A stretch of DNA of 59,431 nucleotides, from NCBI GenBank assembly GCA_934693135.1, contig CAKUVA010000010.1, positions 1 through 59,431 of the forward strand, in the 5' to 3' direction. The notes under the pieces are model-generated. The model was not told where the DNA came from. It was given only the letters and a program-made list of their open reading frames with translations, and made no database searches. The number at the start of each line of letters is the position of its first letter. Within the stretch, counting starts at the first letter, position 1. Both the position numbers and the translations under genes were made by a program. Shown here piece after piece: positions 8,596 to 17,602 of this stretch. The stretch is from an uncultured Bacteroidales bacterium (GTDB lineage Bacteria; Bacteroidota; Bacteroidia; Bacteroidales; UBA932).

Positions 8596-8600
8596 CAAAT

Positions 8601-10229
8601 ATGAAAAAAACATTAATAATCGCGGCAACATTGCTTGCCGCATGTTTTTGCGCAAATGCACAGAAAGCAACACTAAAAGGGAAGGTCACACTCGATGGAA
8701 AGCCTGCCATAGGAGTGTTGGTAAGCGACGGAACAAATATCGTTAAGACCGATCGTTCTGGAAAATATTCAATCGTTAGCGATAAGGCAGACAGCATGGT
8801 GTTCATCACCACTCCTTCAGGAGCCGTAGCCATCTCTGAAGATGGACTCAGGCCTGCATTTTGGTCACGTCTAACAGGCCCGAAAGACAAAGTTGAGAGA
8901 CATGATTTCAAGCTCATAAGCGAAAACCAAGATAAATACACAGTACTCTTCTTCCCTGACATACATCTATCAAACGATCCTCGCAGAGATGACATAAAAC
9001 GCTTCAATGAAAAGGTCGTACCATTTCTCAGAGAGAAAATTTCCAAAGCAGAAGGACCTGTTTACATGATGAATCTCGGAGACTTGACACATGAGATATA
9101 TTGGTATGAATTTAATTTCAACGAAGAAGATGCCTACAATTTGCTAGCAAAACTTGCTTTGCCAGTGAAAATGTATTCAGTCACAGGCAATCACGACCAT
9201 GATGGTGCAATCGTCGGAGACAATGTTGATTTTCGTTCAGGATGGCTCTATCGAAAAATTTGGGGACCGGACAGATACTCCGTAAACATCGGAAATGATC
9301 ATTGGGTATTCCTCGATAACATCATATATATAAATGAAGAAGGCAAAGGAAAAAAAGCTCCCGGCATAAAGGGCGACCGCAGTTACCGAGACGCATTCAC
9401 ATCAGGTCAGTTAGCATGGCTTGAGAAAGACCTCTCTTATGTACCTGATTCTTGCAACGTGTATATCTGTGCACATTGTCCATTTTTCTCCGGATCAATG
9501 ACAAAGCCAGGAAAAGAGATATTACCTAAGGAGCAAATAGCTTTCATTGACAGTCTATGCACACGTTTCGACAATAAAGTTCTTGATTTCGCAGGGCATA
9601 TACATAAGTTCGATTTCTTTAGCAAGAAAGAATATCCTTCAATATTCCAATACGGGCTACCATGCACTTCTGGTATAATGTGGGAAACTCCAGCAGAATA
9701 TAGCTTATATTGCGGTGATGGTGCTGAAGCTGGTCTCATGATCGGTGTATGCAAAGAAGGGAAACCTATAGAACTCAATTACGAGACCTATGAGCACGGA
9801 AAACGAAACTATAGCATCTATGACATGAATAGTGTCGGACAAGCTTACAAAAACTCTGAAGCAGTTAAGATCCAGCGCGAAGTCGCTCCTAATAGAGCAG
9901 ACTACTCCGATGAACAATTTAGAAATTGCGTTTTCGTAAACTGGTGGACTTGGACTCCAGGATGCTATGTGGAAATGTATGAAAACGGACAAAAGCTTGA
10001 AGTCAAGACACTAAATCATGAAGATCCTATCAAGAACTTCACATATGATTTACCACGCCTCGCAAATCCAGTAAAGCATCACAGTAATAGGCAGAAAGAC
10101 TCTTGCATACATATGTTTGAAGCAAAAGCATCAACATCTGATTCTTCCGTAGATATTATTTTCAAGAATGAAAAAGGAGAGGAACTCTACCGCGAAACTA
10201 TCGCTCGTCCTCTCCCATTCAAGTTCTGA
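8601..10229 (+). CDS. Secreted calcineurin-like metallophosphoesterase (MetallophosN-Metallophos-MetallophosC)
   Basis: 542 residues. Signal peptide to residue 20 (ANAQ). Residues about 22-105 form a small carboxypeptidase-regulatory-like beta domain, 112-360 the catalytic domain, and about 380-540 a beta-rich C-terminal domain. Metal ligands are visible in order: PDIHL, NLGDLTHE, VTGNHDHDG, AHCPFF and GHIHKFDFF. The three-domain layout is a common Bacteroidales secreted phosphoesterase; phosphomono- or diesters are likely substrates. Third gene of the symporter operon and convergent with the second FAD oxidoreductase. Confidence 0.9.
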   Translation: MKKTLIIAATLLAACFCANAQKATLKGKVTLDGKPAIGVLVSDGTNIVKTDRSGKYSIVSDKADSMVFITTPSGAVAISEDGLRPAFWSRLTGPKDKVERHDFKLISENQDKYTVLFFPDIHLSNDPRRDDIKRFNEKVVPFLREKISKAEGPVYMMNLGDLTHEIYWYEFNFNEEDAYNLLAKLALPVKMYSVTGNHDHDGAIVGDNVDFRSGWLYRKIWGPDRYSVNIGNDHWVFLDNIIYINEEGKGKKAPGIKGDRSYRDAFTSGQLAWLEKDLSYVPDSCNVYICAHCPFFSGSMTKPGKEILPKEQIAFIDSLCTRFDNKVLDFAGHIHKFDFFSKKEYPSIFQYGLPCTSGIMWETPAEYSLYCGDGAEAGLMIGVCKEGKPIELNYETYEHGKRNYSIYDMNSVGQAYKNSEAVKIQREVAPNRADYSDEQFRNCVFVNWWTWTPGCYVEMYENGQKLEVKTLNHEDPIKNFTYDLPRLANPVKHHSNRQKDSCIHMFEAKASTSDSSVDIIFKNEKGEELYRETIARPLPFKF

Positions 10230-10245
10230 TACTATAATCAGGAAT

Positions 10246-11634
10246 CTATTTTTTTTCAGCTTCCTGATCTCTAAACCATACTCCTTCTTCACGAAGAGCA
10301 GACTGCAACTCCGAGACATCAATGTCGCGGAGTTCTTTATTACATTTTACAGCCAATGCAGCAGCTTTTCCGGCAGCCTCCCCAAGACACATTGCAGGCC
10401 CCATCACTCTAACAGAAGCCAGAGCAAGATGAGTTGCTGAGATATCTCGACCAGCAGCTATCACACCATCCACTTTCTTAGGAATAAGACAACGATAAGG
10501 AACGTCATAACAATCAGGACACCACCAAAGAGAGCAATCGCCTCCTACAGGATGATGCAAATCGACAGGATAACTTGCAACGGCAATAACATCGTCAAAA
10601 TGAGCGCAATCGAAAATATCTTGCTCTGTAAGTGTATATTCACCAACAAGACGACGTGTCTCACGCACTCCCATAAACGGAGCCACCTTATCGACATAAG
10701 CATTCTCGAAGCCTGGAATATAAGCCTTCAGATAACGAACAATTTCCTCATTTTGTACTATACATTCTTGCTCGCCACGAGTATACTGCTGAGGGTCGGT
10801 AGCATCAATTCCGTTTACACGGCTCATGTTTACCCACCACTCGTCTTCAGCCATTCCTGTCATGAAAATTGTTCTCTCAACAGGAAGATGAAACCCAGCT
10901 TCACGAGCTTGATGAATCTGATTGCGGAATCCAACGAACGTACAATTATCCATGGGACGGAAGAATTCGTTAGGAATATAGTCAATGTCATAGATTTCAG
11001 GATGATCAGCTACAGCATCACGTAACTTCCTACTATCTACTCCTCTCATGGAAAACATCAGTGTAGGAGGTTGAGCAATTCCCTGATCATTTCCATATTT
11101 CATCTCAGCACCACTCCTGTAAAGGATATCACCATCACCAGTACAGTCAACTATTGTCTTAGCAAGAATGACTTCCCTACCTCTTTTTGATTCTATTATC
11201 ACTCCCTTGCACTTGTCGCCCTCCATAATTACGTCAGTAGCGAATACATAGAGCAAGACTTCGACACCGCTCTCCTCCATTATTTCCCAAGCAAGACGTT
11301 TCGTTCCTTCAGGATCTACCATCGTCAGACTAACATGAAGTGGACATGCCCTATGATGAGTTGCCTGGCCTCTTTCGCGAAGCCTCTCCACAAAACGTAA
11401 CGGCAATCCTTTTATTATCTCATTACCCTTGCGTCCCAGGAAACCAAGCAGTGGCAAACCTATCGTCATATTACCGCCAAGATAGCCTCTGCTATCAATA
11501 AGCATAACCTTGGTCCTTTTTACAAGCGCCGCAGACTGAGCGGCCATGATTCCGGCAGGTCCGGCACCTACAACAAGAACATCTACCTCATTGCGAACAG
11601 GTATCTCATGTGCAGGTTCTAAATAAGTTTTCAT
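10246..11634 (-). CDS. FAD-dependent oxidoreductase (FAD_oxidored family)
   Basis: 462 residues. N-terminal FAD motif VDVLVVGAGPAGIMAAQSAA followed by MLIDSRGYLGGNMTIG; later DCTGDGDILYRSGAEM and the C-terminal GVIAAGRDISATHLALASVRVM, all typical of this flavoprotein family and parallel to the protein at 3653-5545 but without its N-terminal module. No signal peptide, so cytoplasmic. The two related flavoproteins flank the symporter/phosphatase operon on both sides, suggesting that they handle the same imported compound or successive intermediates. The reaction is not known. Confidence 0.87.
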   Translation of the reverse strand: MKTYLEPAHEIPVRNEVDVLVVGAGPAGIMAAQSAALVKRTKVMLIDSRGYLGGNMTIGLPLLGFLGRKGNEIIKGLPLRFVERLRERGQATHHRACPLHVSLTMVDPEGTKRLAWEIMEESGVEVLLYVFATDVIMEGDKCKGVIIESKRGREVILAKTIVDCTGDGDILYRSGAEMKYGNDQGIAQPPTLMFSMRGVDSRKLRDAVADHPEIYDIDYIPNEFFRPMDNCTFVGFRNQIHQAREAGFHLPVERTIFMTGMAEDEWWVNMSRVNGIDATDPQQYTRGEQECIVQNEEIVRYLKAYIPGFENAYVDKVAPFMGVRETRRLVGEYTLTEQDIFDCAHFDDVIAVASYPVDLHHPVGGDCSLWWCPDCYDVPYRCLIPKKVDGVIAAGRDISATHLALASVRVMGPAMCLGEAAGKAAALAVKCNKELRDIDVSELQSALREEGVWFRDQEAEKK

Positions 11635-11695
11635 TTTCAGAAAGATTAATTTCAGTGTAAATGTAAATTCGTCAAATTCGCAGATGAATTTGTGA

Positions 11696-11703
11696 CAAAT
11701 TTA
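11696..11703 (-). promoter_or_regulatory. -7 promoter element of the second FAD oxidoreductase gene
   Basis: Minus strand TAAATTTG, an exact TAnnTTTG match, about 60 bases ahead of the ATG at 11634. No TTTG at the ideal upstream spacing. The rest of 11635-11737 shows no further feature. Confidence 0.5.
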
Positions 11704-11737
11704 CAACTATTATCCGAAATAGAAACCTGTTTAAATT

Positions 11738-12460
11738 TTATTTAGAAGAAATTGCATGGGAACATTTCTGCAGAGAGTTTATAAACGGCAATGGTTCATC
11801 ATATGAGTATCCAGCTTCAGACAATTGTTCAAGCAAACTTTGTAAAATAACATCCTCTCCCAAAAGTCGGTCATGTAGAAGAATCACCGAACCCGGTCTA
11901 ACACGCCTCATCACTCGATGCAGAATTTTATTACGACCTTTAGGCGTAGCATAATCCATTGTATCATAACTTCTAACATCCCAACCTACTACACGAAGTC
12001 CACAAGATTTCACTACCTTAGAGACTGTCGGATTAACCACTCCAAACGGCGGTCGGAAAAGACTCACCTCTTGGCCAATAGCAGTTTCAACGACAGACTG
12101 GCAAGCCCTAACATCATCTGTCATTTTTTTTGTCGAAAACAATGGAAATATTTCTGAATGACAAAAAGAATGCAGACCAATTTCATGACCTTCTGACTTA
12201 ATCCTGTGTACAATATCCTCGTTTCCAGAGACATTGGCACCTATCAAGAAGAACGTAGCTTTAGCATTATTGCGAGCTAACACATCAAGAACTACAGGCG
12301 TTGTGTCTCGAACAGGGCCGTCATCGAAAGTCAAATATACGACACGACGTTTCTTATCTCCACGACAAAAAGCCTTAAGATAAACTCCAGAACTAATACT
12401 CGCAGAGGCCCATATCAAGAATAAAATAATAGCTAATATTATAATTATCAATACTATCAT
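11738..12460 (-). CDS. NodB-type polysaccharide deacetylase
   Basis: 240 residues with one N-terminal membrane segment (residues 1-20, IVLIIIILAIILFLIWA) and a NodB domain: TFDDGP (catalytic Asp and metal Asp), the metal-binding pair in LHSFCH, the RPPFG motif, and LLHDRL near the end. Such enzymes remove N- or O-acetyl groups from polysaccharides or related acyl compounds; homologues are regular members of Bacteroidetes aryl-polyene/flexirubin-type clusters. It overlaps the Cys-less ketosynthase gene by 4 bases and is last in the operon, so it probably acts on the product of the cluster or on the glycan or lipid that carries it. Confidence 0.88.
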   Translation of the reverse strand: MIVLIIIILAIILFLIWASASISSGVYLKAFCRGDKKRRVVYLTFDDGPVRDTTPVVLDVLARNNAKATFFLIGANVSGNEDIVHRIKSEGHEIGLHSFCHSEIFPLFSTKKMTDDVRACQSVVETAIGQEVSLFRPPFGVVNPTVSKVVKSCGLRVVGWDVRSYDTMDYATPKGRNKILHRVMRRVRPGSVILLHDRLLGEDVILQSLLEQLSEAGYSYDEPLPFINSLQKCSHAISSK

Positions 12461-13320
12461 CTTATTTCAAAAAAAATCATACATCCATCAGGATTAACAT
12501 CGTCTACGCACAATAATGATGACTGAGGATGTTGGCAAAGACAATGTGCAGCCACAACGGAAAGCAACATAGGAAATGCACCATACACATCCACAAAGTC
12601 ACTGCATCTGACAACATCATAGTCATTGTAGTCATGAATCATATCACTACATGACTCACCGGCAGAAGCCATGCCTCTAAAAATTATTGTATTTTTCGAC
12701 TCCCTGCAGGTTCCAGCTTTGTCTGTCAGACAAAAAAAACCAGCTCCTTCTCCAAGAGGCAAAAACGCACCAGATTTGCATTGATATAATCCGAGACGAC
12801 GACGTAAAGCATCAACTTCAGACACAGCCTCATCAAAACCTCCTACAAGCACAGACTTATTAGGGTTTTCACATATCAACATAATGGCATCTGCAAATGC
12901 TGACAGAAGACCAAAAGACCGTTGGACATAAGTAGTGTTGTATGCATGTATCTTGCGAATTAGCGCGATATATCCTGACGCTGTATTAAAAGTAGACTGC
13001 ATAAACGGAGATGGGTTGAGAAGAGTTTCATCACCATCATACATAGCATCAGCGAACTTGACAGTATCCTTCATAAAACCAATCCCTGTAGCTGTAATTA
13101 TACCAGCCACATCATCTGATGATATATCCGTCAATGCAGATAGCCCGCTATATACGGCCATCTTCAGGAGTTTACCCATCCTGCGGCGCAAATTAGAATC
13201 AGATATAACCTGCTTATAATCAGGTTCAGACGCCAATCTTAAATGGTCCGCTTCGCCACCAGAAGGAGTAACACAATAAAAGTTTCTGACATATATAGGT
13301 TTTTCCGGGATAATAATCAT
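12457..13320 (-). CDS. Cys-less beta-ketoacyl synthase-like protein (chain-length-factor type)
   Basis: 287 residues. It resembles the N-terminal half of a ketoacyl synthase (GIITATGIGFMKDT, then FNTASGYIALIRKIHAYNTT, VLVGGFDEAVSEVD, LPLGEGAGFF) but has Ala/Ser where the nucleophilic Cys would be and lacks both catalytic His motifs. This is the pattern of chain-length-factor partners that pair with an active ketosynthase in aryl-polyene systems. I start it at 13320 (ATGA overlap with the preceding ketosynthase) rather than 13347, which would overlap that gene by 31 bases. It probably forms a heterodimer with the neighbouring active ketosynthase. Confidence 0.78.
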   Translation of the reverse strand: MIIIPEKPIYVRNFYCVTPSGGEADHLRLASEPDYKQVISDSNLRRRMGKLLKMAVYSGLSALTDISSDDVAGIITATGIGFMKDTVKFADAMYDGDETLLNPSPFMQSTFNTASGYIALIRKIHAYNTTYVQRSFGLLSAFADAIMLICENPNKSVLVGGFDEAVSEVDALRRRLGLYQCKSGAFLPLGEGAGFFCLTDKAGTCRESKNTIIFRGMASAGESCSDMIHDYNDYDVVRCSDFVDVYGAFPMLLSVVAAHCLCQHPQSSLLCVDDVNPDGCMIFFEIR

Positions 13321-14456
13321 AACCGAGAGAAAACAAGTGATACACAATTCCCACTAAAGCCAAATGCTGACGACATAATATTCTTTGGGTTCATAACATC
13401 CGCTCCCATAAAAGAACAATTTCCATCTGACAATGCCCTACAGACCAATGCCGCCTCAATGCCTTCTGAAGCACCCAATGTATGACCAAAATATGACTTT
13501 AGTGAAGTATATGGCGGAAGATTGTCACCGAAGATACGTTTCATAGCATTAAACTCCGCAGCATCATTTACTTGAGTACCAGTACCATGCGTGTTGACAA
13601 AACTAATTTCAGAAGGAACAAGACCAGAATTTTTTAATGCTGCTGACATAGCCATCCCAGGTCCTACACCTTCAGGTGTACTAGCAGTTTGGTGATATGC
13701 TTCATTAGCATTTCCCCAACCTGAAAGCCTACACAGAGCATCATTCGAAGATGTAGACAAGACCAGATAGCCTGCCCCTTCTCCGAGGTTCAAGCCGGCA
13801 CGAGATTCGCTGAATGGACGGCATATCTCATGATCCAAGATGCGAAGTGAATTGAATCCATCCAATGTAAATCGACATAGAGCATCAGTTCCTCCTGCAA
13901 TCACAATGTCAAACATACCTGCACGCAACATCCTCGCTCCCAGCATAATGGCATTTCCAGCAGCAGAACACGCTGTACTCACAGTGGAGACAAATTTAAT
14001 ATCCAAGCCTTTTCCTTTTAGATATTGCGCCATCATTGACGTCACAGCACCAGGATCATGCATTTTTACGAACTGGACATCACCTTGTGCCAAATCAGCA
14101 CGATACAATTTCCAAAATATTTCACTAAGGTCCATTCCTCCTACAGAAGTACCGGAAATCAAGGCAATTTTCTTTCCACTAAAAGAAAGCCCAGTCAATG
14201 CTTCCATCACCGCATGAAGTCCAAGAAGAGCAGTACGGCTTATCACCTGTTCTTCAGAAATTCCGAGTGATTTTTTTAAGTCAATGTCAGACAATTCTGA
14301 TTCACCCACTGGAACATCAAGCTCTGTGGGAAACCTATATGTACGAGCAAGCGAAGACTCTCCGGAAGCTAACATATGTATATTCTCATAGACACTGCTT
14401 CCGGCAGCAGTTATAACTCCAATGCCATTTACATATATGTCTTTTATCTTGGACAT
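13317..14456 (-). CDS. Beta-ketoacyl-ACP synthase (FabF-like, active-site complete)
   Basis: 379 residues, close to the FabF length of about 410. The catalytic triad is complete: Cys163 in STACSAAGNA, His290 in NTHGTGTQVND, His325 in KSYFGHTLGAS; the GLNLGEGAGY loop is also present. It condenses malonyl-ACP units onto a growing chain in the cytoplasm. Seven bases follow the ACP gene stop and it overlaps the Cys-less ketosynthase gene by 4 bases, fitting a KS/CLF pair served by that ACP. The operon context points to polyene or long-chain secondary lipid synthesis rather than housekeeping fatty acids. Confidence 0.9.
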   Translation of the reverse strand: MSKIKDIYVNGIGVITAAGSSVYENIHMLASGESSLARTYRFPTELDVPVGESELSDIDLKKSLGISEEQVISRTALLGLHAVMEALTGLSFSGKKIALISGTSVGGMDLSEIFWKLYRADLAQGDVQFVKMHDPGAVTSMMAQYLKGKGLDIKFVSTVSTACSAAGNAIMLGARMLRAGMFDIVIAGGTDALCRFTLDGFNSLRILDHEICRPFSESRAGLNLGEGAGYLVLSTSSNDALCRLSGWGNANEAYHQTASTPEGVGPGMAMSAALKNSGLVPSEISFVNTHGTGTQVNDAAEFNAMKRIFGDNLPPYTSLKSYFGHTLGASEGIEAALVCRALSDGNCSFMGADVMNPKNIMSSAFGFSGNCVSLVFSRL

Positions 14457-14463
14457 TAGCGTC

Positions 14464-14724
14464 TTATTCAGCTGAATTCTGTTTAATGTAATCAGCCATA
14501 GTCTTCACTGAATAGAAAACCTGTTTTCCTTCAGCAGGGTTCTTCAGCTTTATTCCATACTCCTTGTCAAGAAGAAGAATGATTTCGAGGGCATCAATGG
14601 AATCAAGTCCGAGACCTTCGTCTCCAAAGAGAGGAGCATCCGAATCGATATCTTCCGGCTTTATTTCTTCAAGATTAAGAGCATCAATAAGTTGGATCTT
14701 TAATTTTTCTATAAGTTCTTCCAT
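14464..14724 (-). CDS. Acyl carrier protein
   Basis: 86 residues, acidic, with the phosphopantetheine attachment serine in GLGLDSIDALEI. This is one of two dedicated ACPs in the operon and the one directly ahead of the complete ketosynthase, so it probably carries the growing chain for the KS/CLF pair. The 14725-14760 gap before it holds no visible promoter, so it is likely transcribed from 18793. Confidence 0.93.
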   Translation of the reverse strand: MEELIEKLKIQLIDALNLEEIKPEDIDSDAPLFGDEGLGLDSIDALEIILLLDKEYGIKLKNPAEGKQVFYSVKTMADYIKQNSAE

Positions 14725-14760
14725 TTTCCGAAAACTATTGATATAACAAATTTATATATA

Positions 14761-16524
14761 TTAGTCGAGTTTAGCAAGAGGATATTCTGGGGCTAACAAC
14801 TCAAATATCGCTGAATATTCTCCTGCTATATAGTCAATATGCGCTACTATGCAATATTTCAGATGGGCAGATGCAGATACCAGTGCAGAATACTCACGGA
14901 TATCAGACATCGAAACATCAGCGGAATAAAACCAAGTATTCTCCCCCTTTATATGATGCCGTATTGAAATTTCTCCTGCAGCCACATTAGGAAGCGTGTA
15001 TACAAATATTGCAGGACTCGCGGCATCAGCACCTTCCGAATCTATAATATGCTGATGTTTCATATCGCTGTCCAAACTACCGTATTTACCGGACATCACT
15101 ATAGCACATTCCGTTTCTTCATAACAGATACCGTCAAACAACCATTCAGAAGCCATATAAGCAAGTTTGCTCAAATCGTCCATCTTATAAAACTTCATGT
15201 TATTCTCACCCCTAAATTTATACGCATTCCTTATGAAATCACCGAAGTCATCAGCATGAACATCTTCATAGACAACCTTACTATCGACATTGACCTTACC
15301 TGAAGCTATTTCCAGCCTACGTACCACTTTCATGAGAGGAATATTGCTCTGAACAGGGACATCATGATTTAGAGAAAGAAGCACTGCGGCATTTGTTCCG
15401 CCAAATCCCGAAGCAGTCTTGATAAAATATTCGGCTCCAGAAATAGACTTGTTCGAAGCAGAAACATTTAGAGACATAGGGACGCCAAGTTCGGAAAAGC
15501 CTCTAGTACCTGCAAGGATTCCAGTCTTTAACTCCTCAGCTGCGATTATAGTTTCTATGACACCTGAGGCTCCCATAGTATGTCCGAAATAAGGTTTCAG
15601 GCTTTGTACCGGAACATTCTGCAAACCTACCAGTGCAGCAGCCTTGGATTCCATTTCATCATTATATATGGTCGCTGTTCCATGCATTTGGAGCATATCT
15701 ATCATGTCTGCAGAAACCCCACCTTCATCCATAGCACCTTTAATTGAGAAATACAACCCATCACCAGTCCTTGATGGACCAGAGATATGATTAGCGTCAT
15801 CGGATATCGCACCACCTATTATAGCGACTGAACCTGCAAACGATTTCTTATCAAGAATGATTGCACCACATGCCTCACCGAGATTCAGTCCGCATCTTGA
15901 AATGTCATAAGGACGACAAAGTTCCTGACTCAGAGATTTAAACGACGCGAACCCACTGATTATAAATTTATTCTGAACATCTACTCCAACGACTATCACC
16001 CTATCGTACTTACCGGAAAGAATCATTCTTCTTGCGGCCACTATAGCAGATACTCCTGATATACATGCGTTAGAAATCAAGTATATGTCTTCCTCTTTGA
16101 TGCCATGAAATTCCCCGATACGCCTGGACATTCCCCCAAAAAGAACAGGCTCGTCAGATTCAGGTACATACGGGCCACATTGACAATGTTTTTCAATGAA
16201 ATCAATATTACCCTTCGCAGATGCAATGACAAGTCCTGTACGTCCATCACATTGGGGTACTCCTGTAAGAGCCTTGCTGATGCAATCTATAGCCAGAAGT
16301 TCCGATTTCGTATATAATGTTCCATAATCTGAACGTAATGAAGAATAGATTGAATCATCTATCAAACCAATCATTACTGGCGTCTTGTACATTTCCGGCT
16401 TTGACACCAACCTTACACCTGTCTGTCCTCGGAAAATAGCATCAATATTAGCTTTGACACCTTCGCCAAGTGCCGTTATCATATATGATGCCGTGATATA
16501 GACTGAACCCTTCATTTCGAACAT
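14761..16524 (-). CDS. Long beta-ketoacyl synthase with C-terminal extension
   Basis: 587 residues. Residues about 5-390 are a ketoacyl synthase with Cys154 (SNACISGVSA), His281 (MHGTATIYNDE) and His315 (KPYFGHTMGAS). Residues about 395-587 add a domain containing YTLPNVAAGEISIRHHIKGE, a stretch known from the Cys-less ketoacyl-synthase-like proteins of aryl-polyene clusters, so this may be a KS fused to a degenerate second KS half. Met4 (16515) is an alternative start; the annotated start overlaps the methyltransferase end by 13 bases. It is the second active ketosynthase of the operon and may perform initiation or a late elongation step; which one cannot be told from sequence. Confidence 0.85.
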   Translation of the reverse strand: MFEMKGSVYITASYMITALGEGVKANIDAIFRGQTGVRLVSKPEMYKTPVMIGLIDDSIYSSLRSDYGTLYTKSELLAIDCISKALTGVPQCDGRTGLVIASAKGNIDFIEKHCQCGPYVPESDEPVLFGGMSRRIGEFHGIKEEDIYLISNACISGVSAIVAARRMILSGKYDRVIVVGVDVQNKFIISGFASFKSLSQELCRPYDISRCGLNLGEACGAIILDKKSFAGSVAIIGGAISDDANHISGPSRTGDGLYFSIKGAMDEGGVSADMIDMLQMHGTATIYNDEMESKAAALVGLQNVPVQSLKPYFGHTMGASGVIETIIAAEELKTGILAGTRGFSELGVPMSLNVSASNKSISGAEYFIKTASGFGGTNAAVLLSLNHDVPVQSNIPLMKVVRRLEIASGKVNVDSKVVYEDVHADDFGDFIRNAYKFRGENNMKFYKMDDLSKLAYMASEWLFDGICYEETECAIVMSGKYGSLDSDMKHQHIIDSEGADAASPAIFVYTLPNVAAGEISIRHHIKGENTWFYSADVSMSDIREYSALVSASAHLKYCIVAHIDYIAGEYSAIFELLAPEYPLAKLD

Positions 16525-17591
16525 TTTATAAGGCTATGGCCATAACCGAGTCCGTCCTTTATTTCGTCTATCTTCAGCCCTGAGCTTTCTATCATCTTTT
16601 CCAAATCTTTACTGAAAAACATCTTACTATTCCCATTAGCCATAGCTGTAAAATAAACACTTGTCTGAGCCAAATCAAATGATGCCGTGTCAAACTTCTG
16701 CCTATCCCACAATGTTTCCATAATAAAAACCGAAGCATCAGGATTGAGACTATTAGATACACGTTCAAGTATACTGATAACTTGCTCTTCAGAGAAACAG
16801 TCAAGGAACTGACTCATCCATACAACATCGAAACCCTTTGGAATTTCAGTCGAAATATCAAGAAGATTTCCTGAATGCGTATGTATACGTTCTGCACCAA
16901 GCCTGCCATCAATATTCTGTTTCAATATGCCTATCTGCTGTGGGAGATCCATTACGGTAACATTGACTTCAGGATTTTCAGATACACATTTCAAAGCGAA
17001 TCGTCCCGTATTACCTCCTATATCAAGGATTGTCCGAACTTCATGAGTCAACACAGAAGAAAGAGCCTCTTCGAAAGAGTTATCCGAATAGAAATGATCG
17101 AAACCAAACCAACTTTTCTGGATTTTCTCTGGAAGAGATGAAAGTCCTTCGTACAATGTCGGCCAGTCACCAAACACTTTTAACCCAGCAGGTTTCCCAG
17201 TTTTGATAGCTTCATCCAACCTAAAAAGCCCGAGGTAATTCACGTCGTGGTTAAAGTTAATATCAGCACGCACCATATCATCATTTAGGAGAAACCAACC
17301 AATCTTGGATAAGGTGAAACGTCCATCATCATTACAGAAAACAGTCCCCGCTGTAAGTGATGACTCCAAAAGCACCTTCACTCCATAGACTGATATTCCG
17401 GACCTTGACGCAACTTCCTCAATGGTAAGACCCGAAGGATCGCTACGTCCTGCATCATCAAGCATAGAGAAAATACCATACTTAATCATCAGTCGACTTA
17501 CTTGAAAGACTATCGGGGCAAATGCTATCTCATGAGCAGCCCTTTGGGCATCCAACGCCGTCATCTTTCTTCCTTTATATTTCTGGTTCAT
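16512..17591 (-). CDS. SAM-dependent O-methyltransferase (acetylserotonin-MT-like)
   Basis: 359 residues. The N-terminal third is a winged-helix dimerisation region (LTIEEVASRSGISVYGVKVL), as in plant-type and polyketide O-methyltransferases. The SAM site is visible as ILDIGGNTGRFALK, followed by VTVMDLPQQ and DVVWMSQFLDCFSEEQ. In aryl-polyene pathways a methyltransferase decorates the aromatic head group, which fits this operon. Start 17591 lies 11 bases after the acyltransferase stop; Met10 (17564) is a possible alternative. No His acting as general base could be fixed by eye. Confidence 0.85.
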   Translation of the reverse strand: MNQKYKGRKMTALDAQRAAHEIAFAPIVFQVSRLMIKYGIFSMLDDAGRSDPSGLTIEEVASRSGISVYGVKVLLESSLTAGTVFCNDDGRFTLSKIGWFLLNDDMVRADINFNHDVNYLGLFRLDEAIKTGKPAGLKVFGDWPTLYEGLSSLPEKIQKSWFGFDHFYSDNSFEEALSSVLTHEVRTILDIGGNTGRFALKCVSENPEVNVTVMDLPQQIGILKQNIDGRLGAERIHTHSGNLLDISTEIPKGFDVVWMSQFLDCFSEEQVISILERVSNSLNPDASVFIMETLWDRQKFDTASFDLAQTSVYFTAMANGNSKMFFSKDLEKMIESSGLKIDEIKDGLGYGHSLIKCSK

Positions 17592-17602
17592 TTCTGAAAA
17601 TA

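Noticed and set aside
10237..10268. Inverted repeat ATCAGGAA/TTCCTGAT between two convergent genes as terminator
   Set aside because: Arms of 8 bases with a 16-base spacer and the right arm inside the coding end; too weak to call a terminator.
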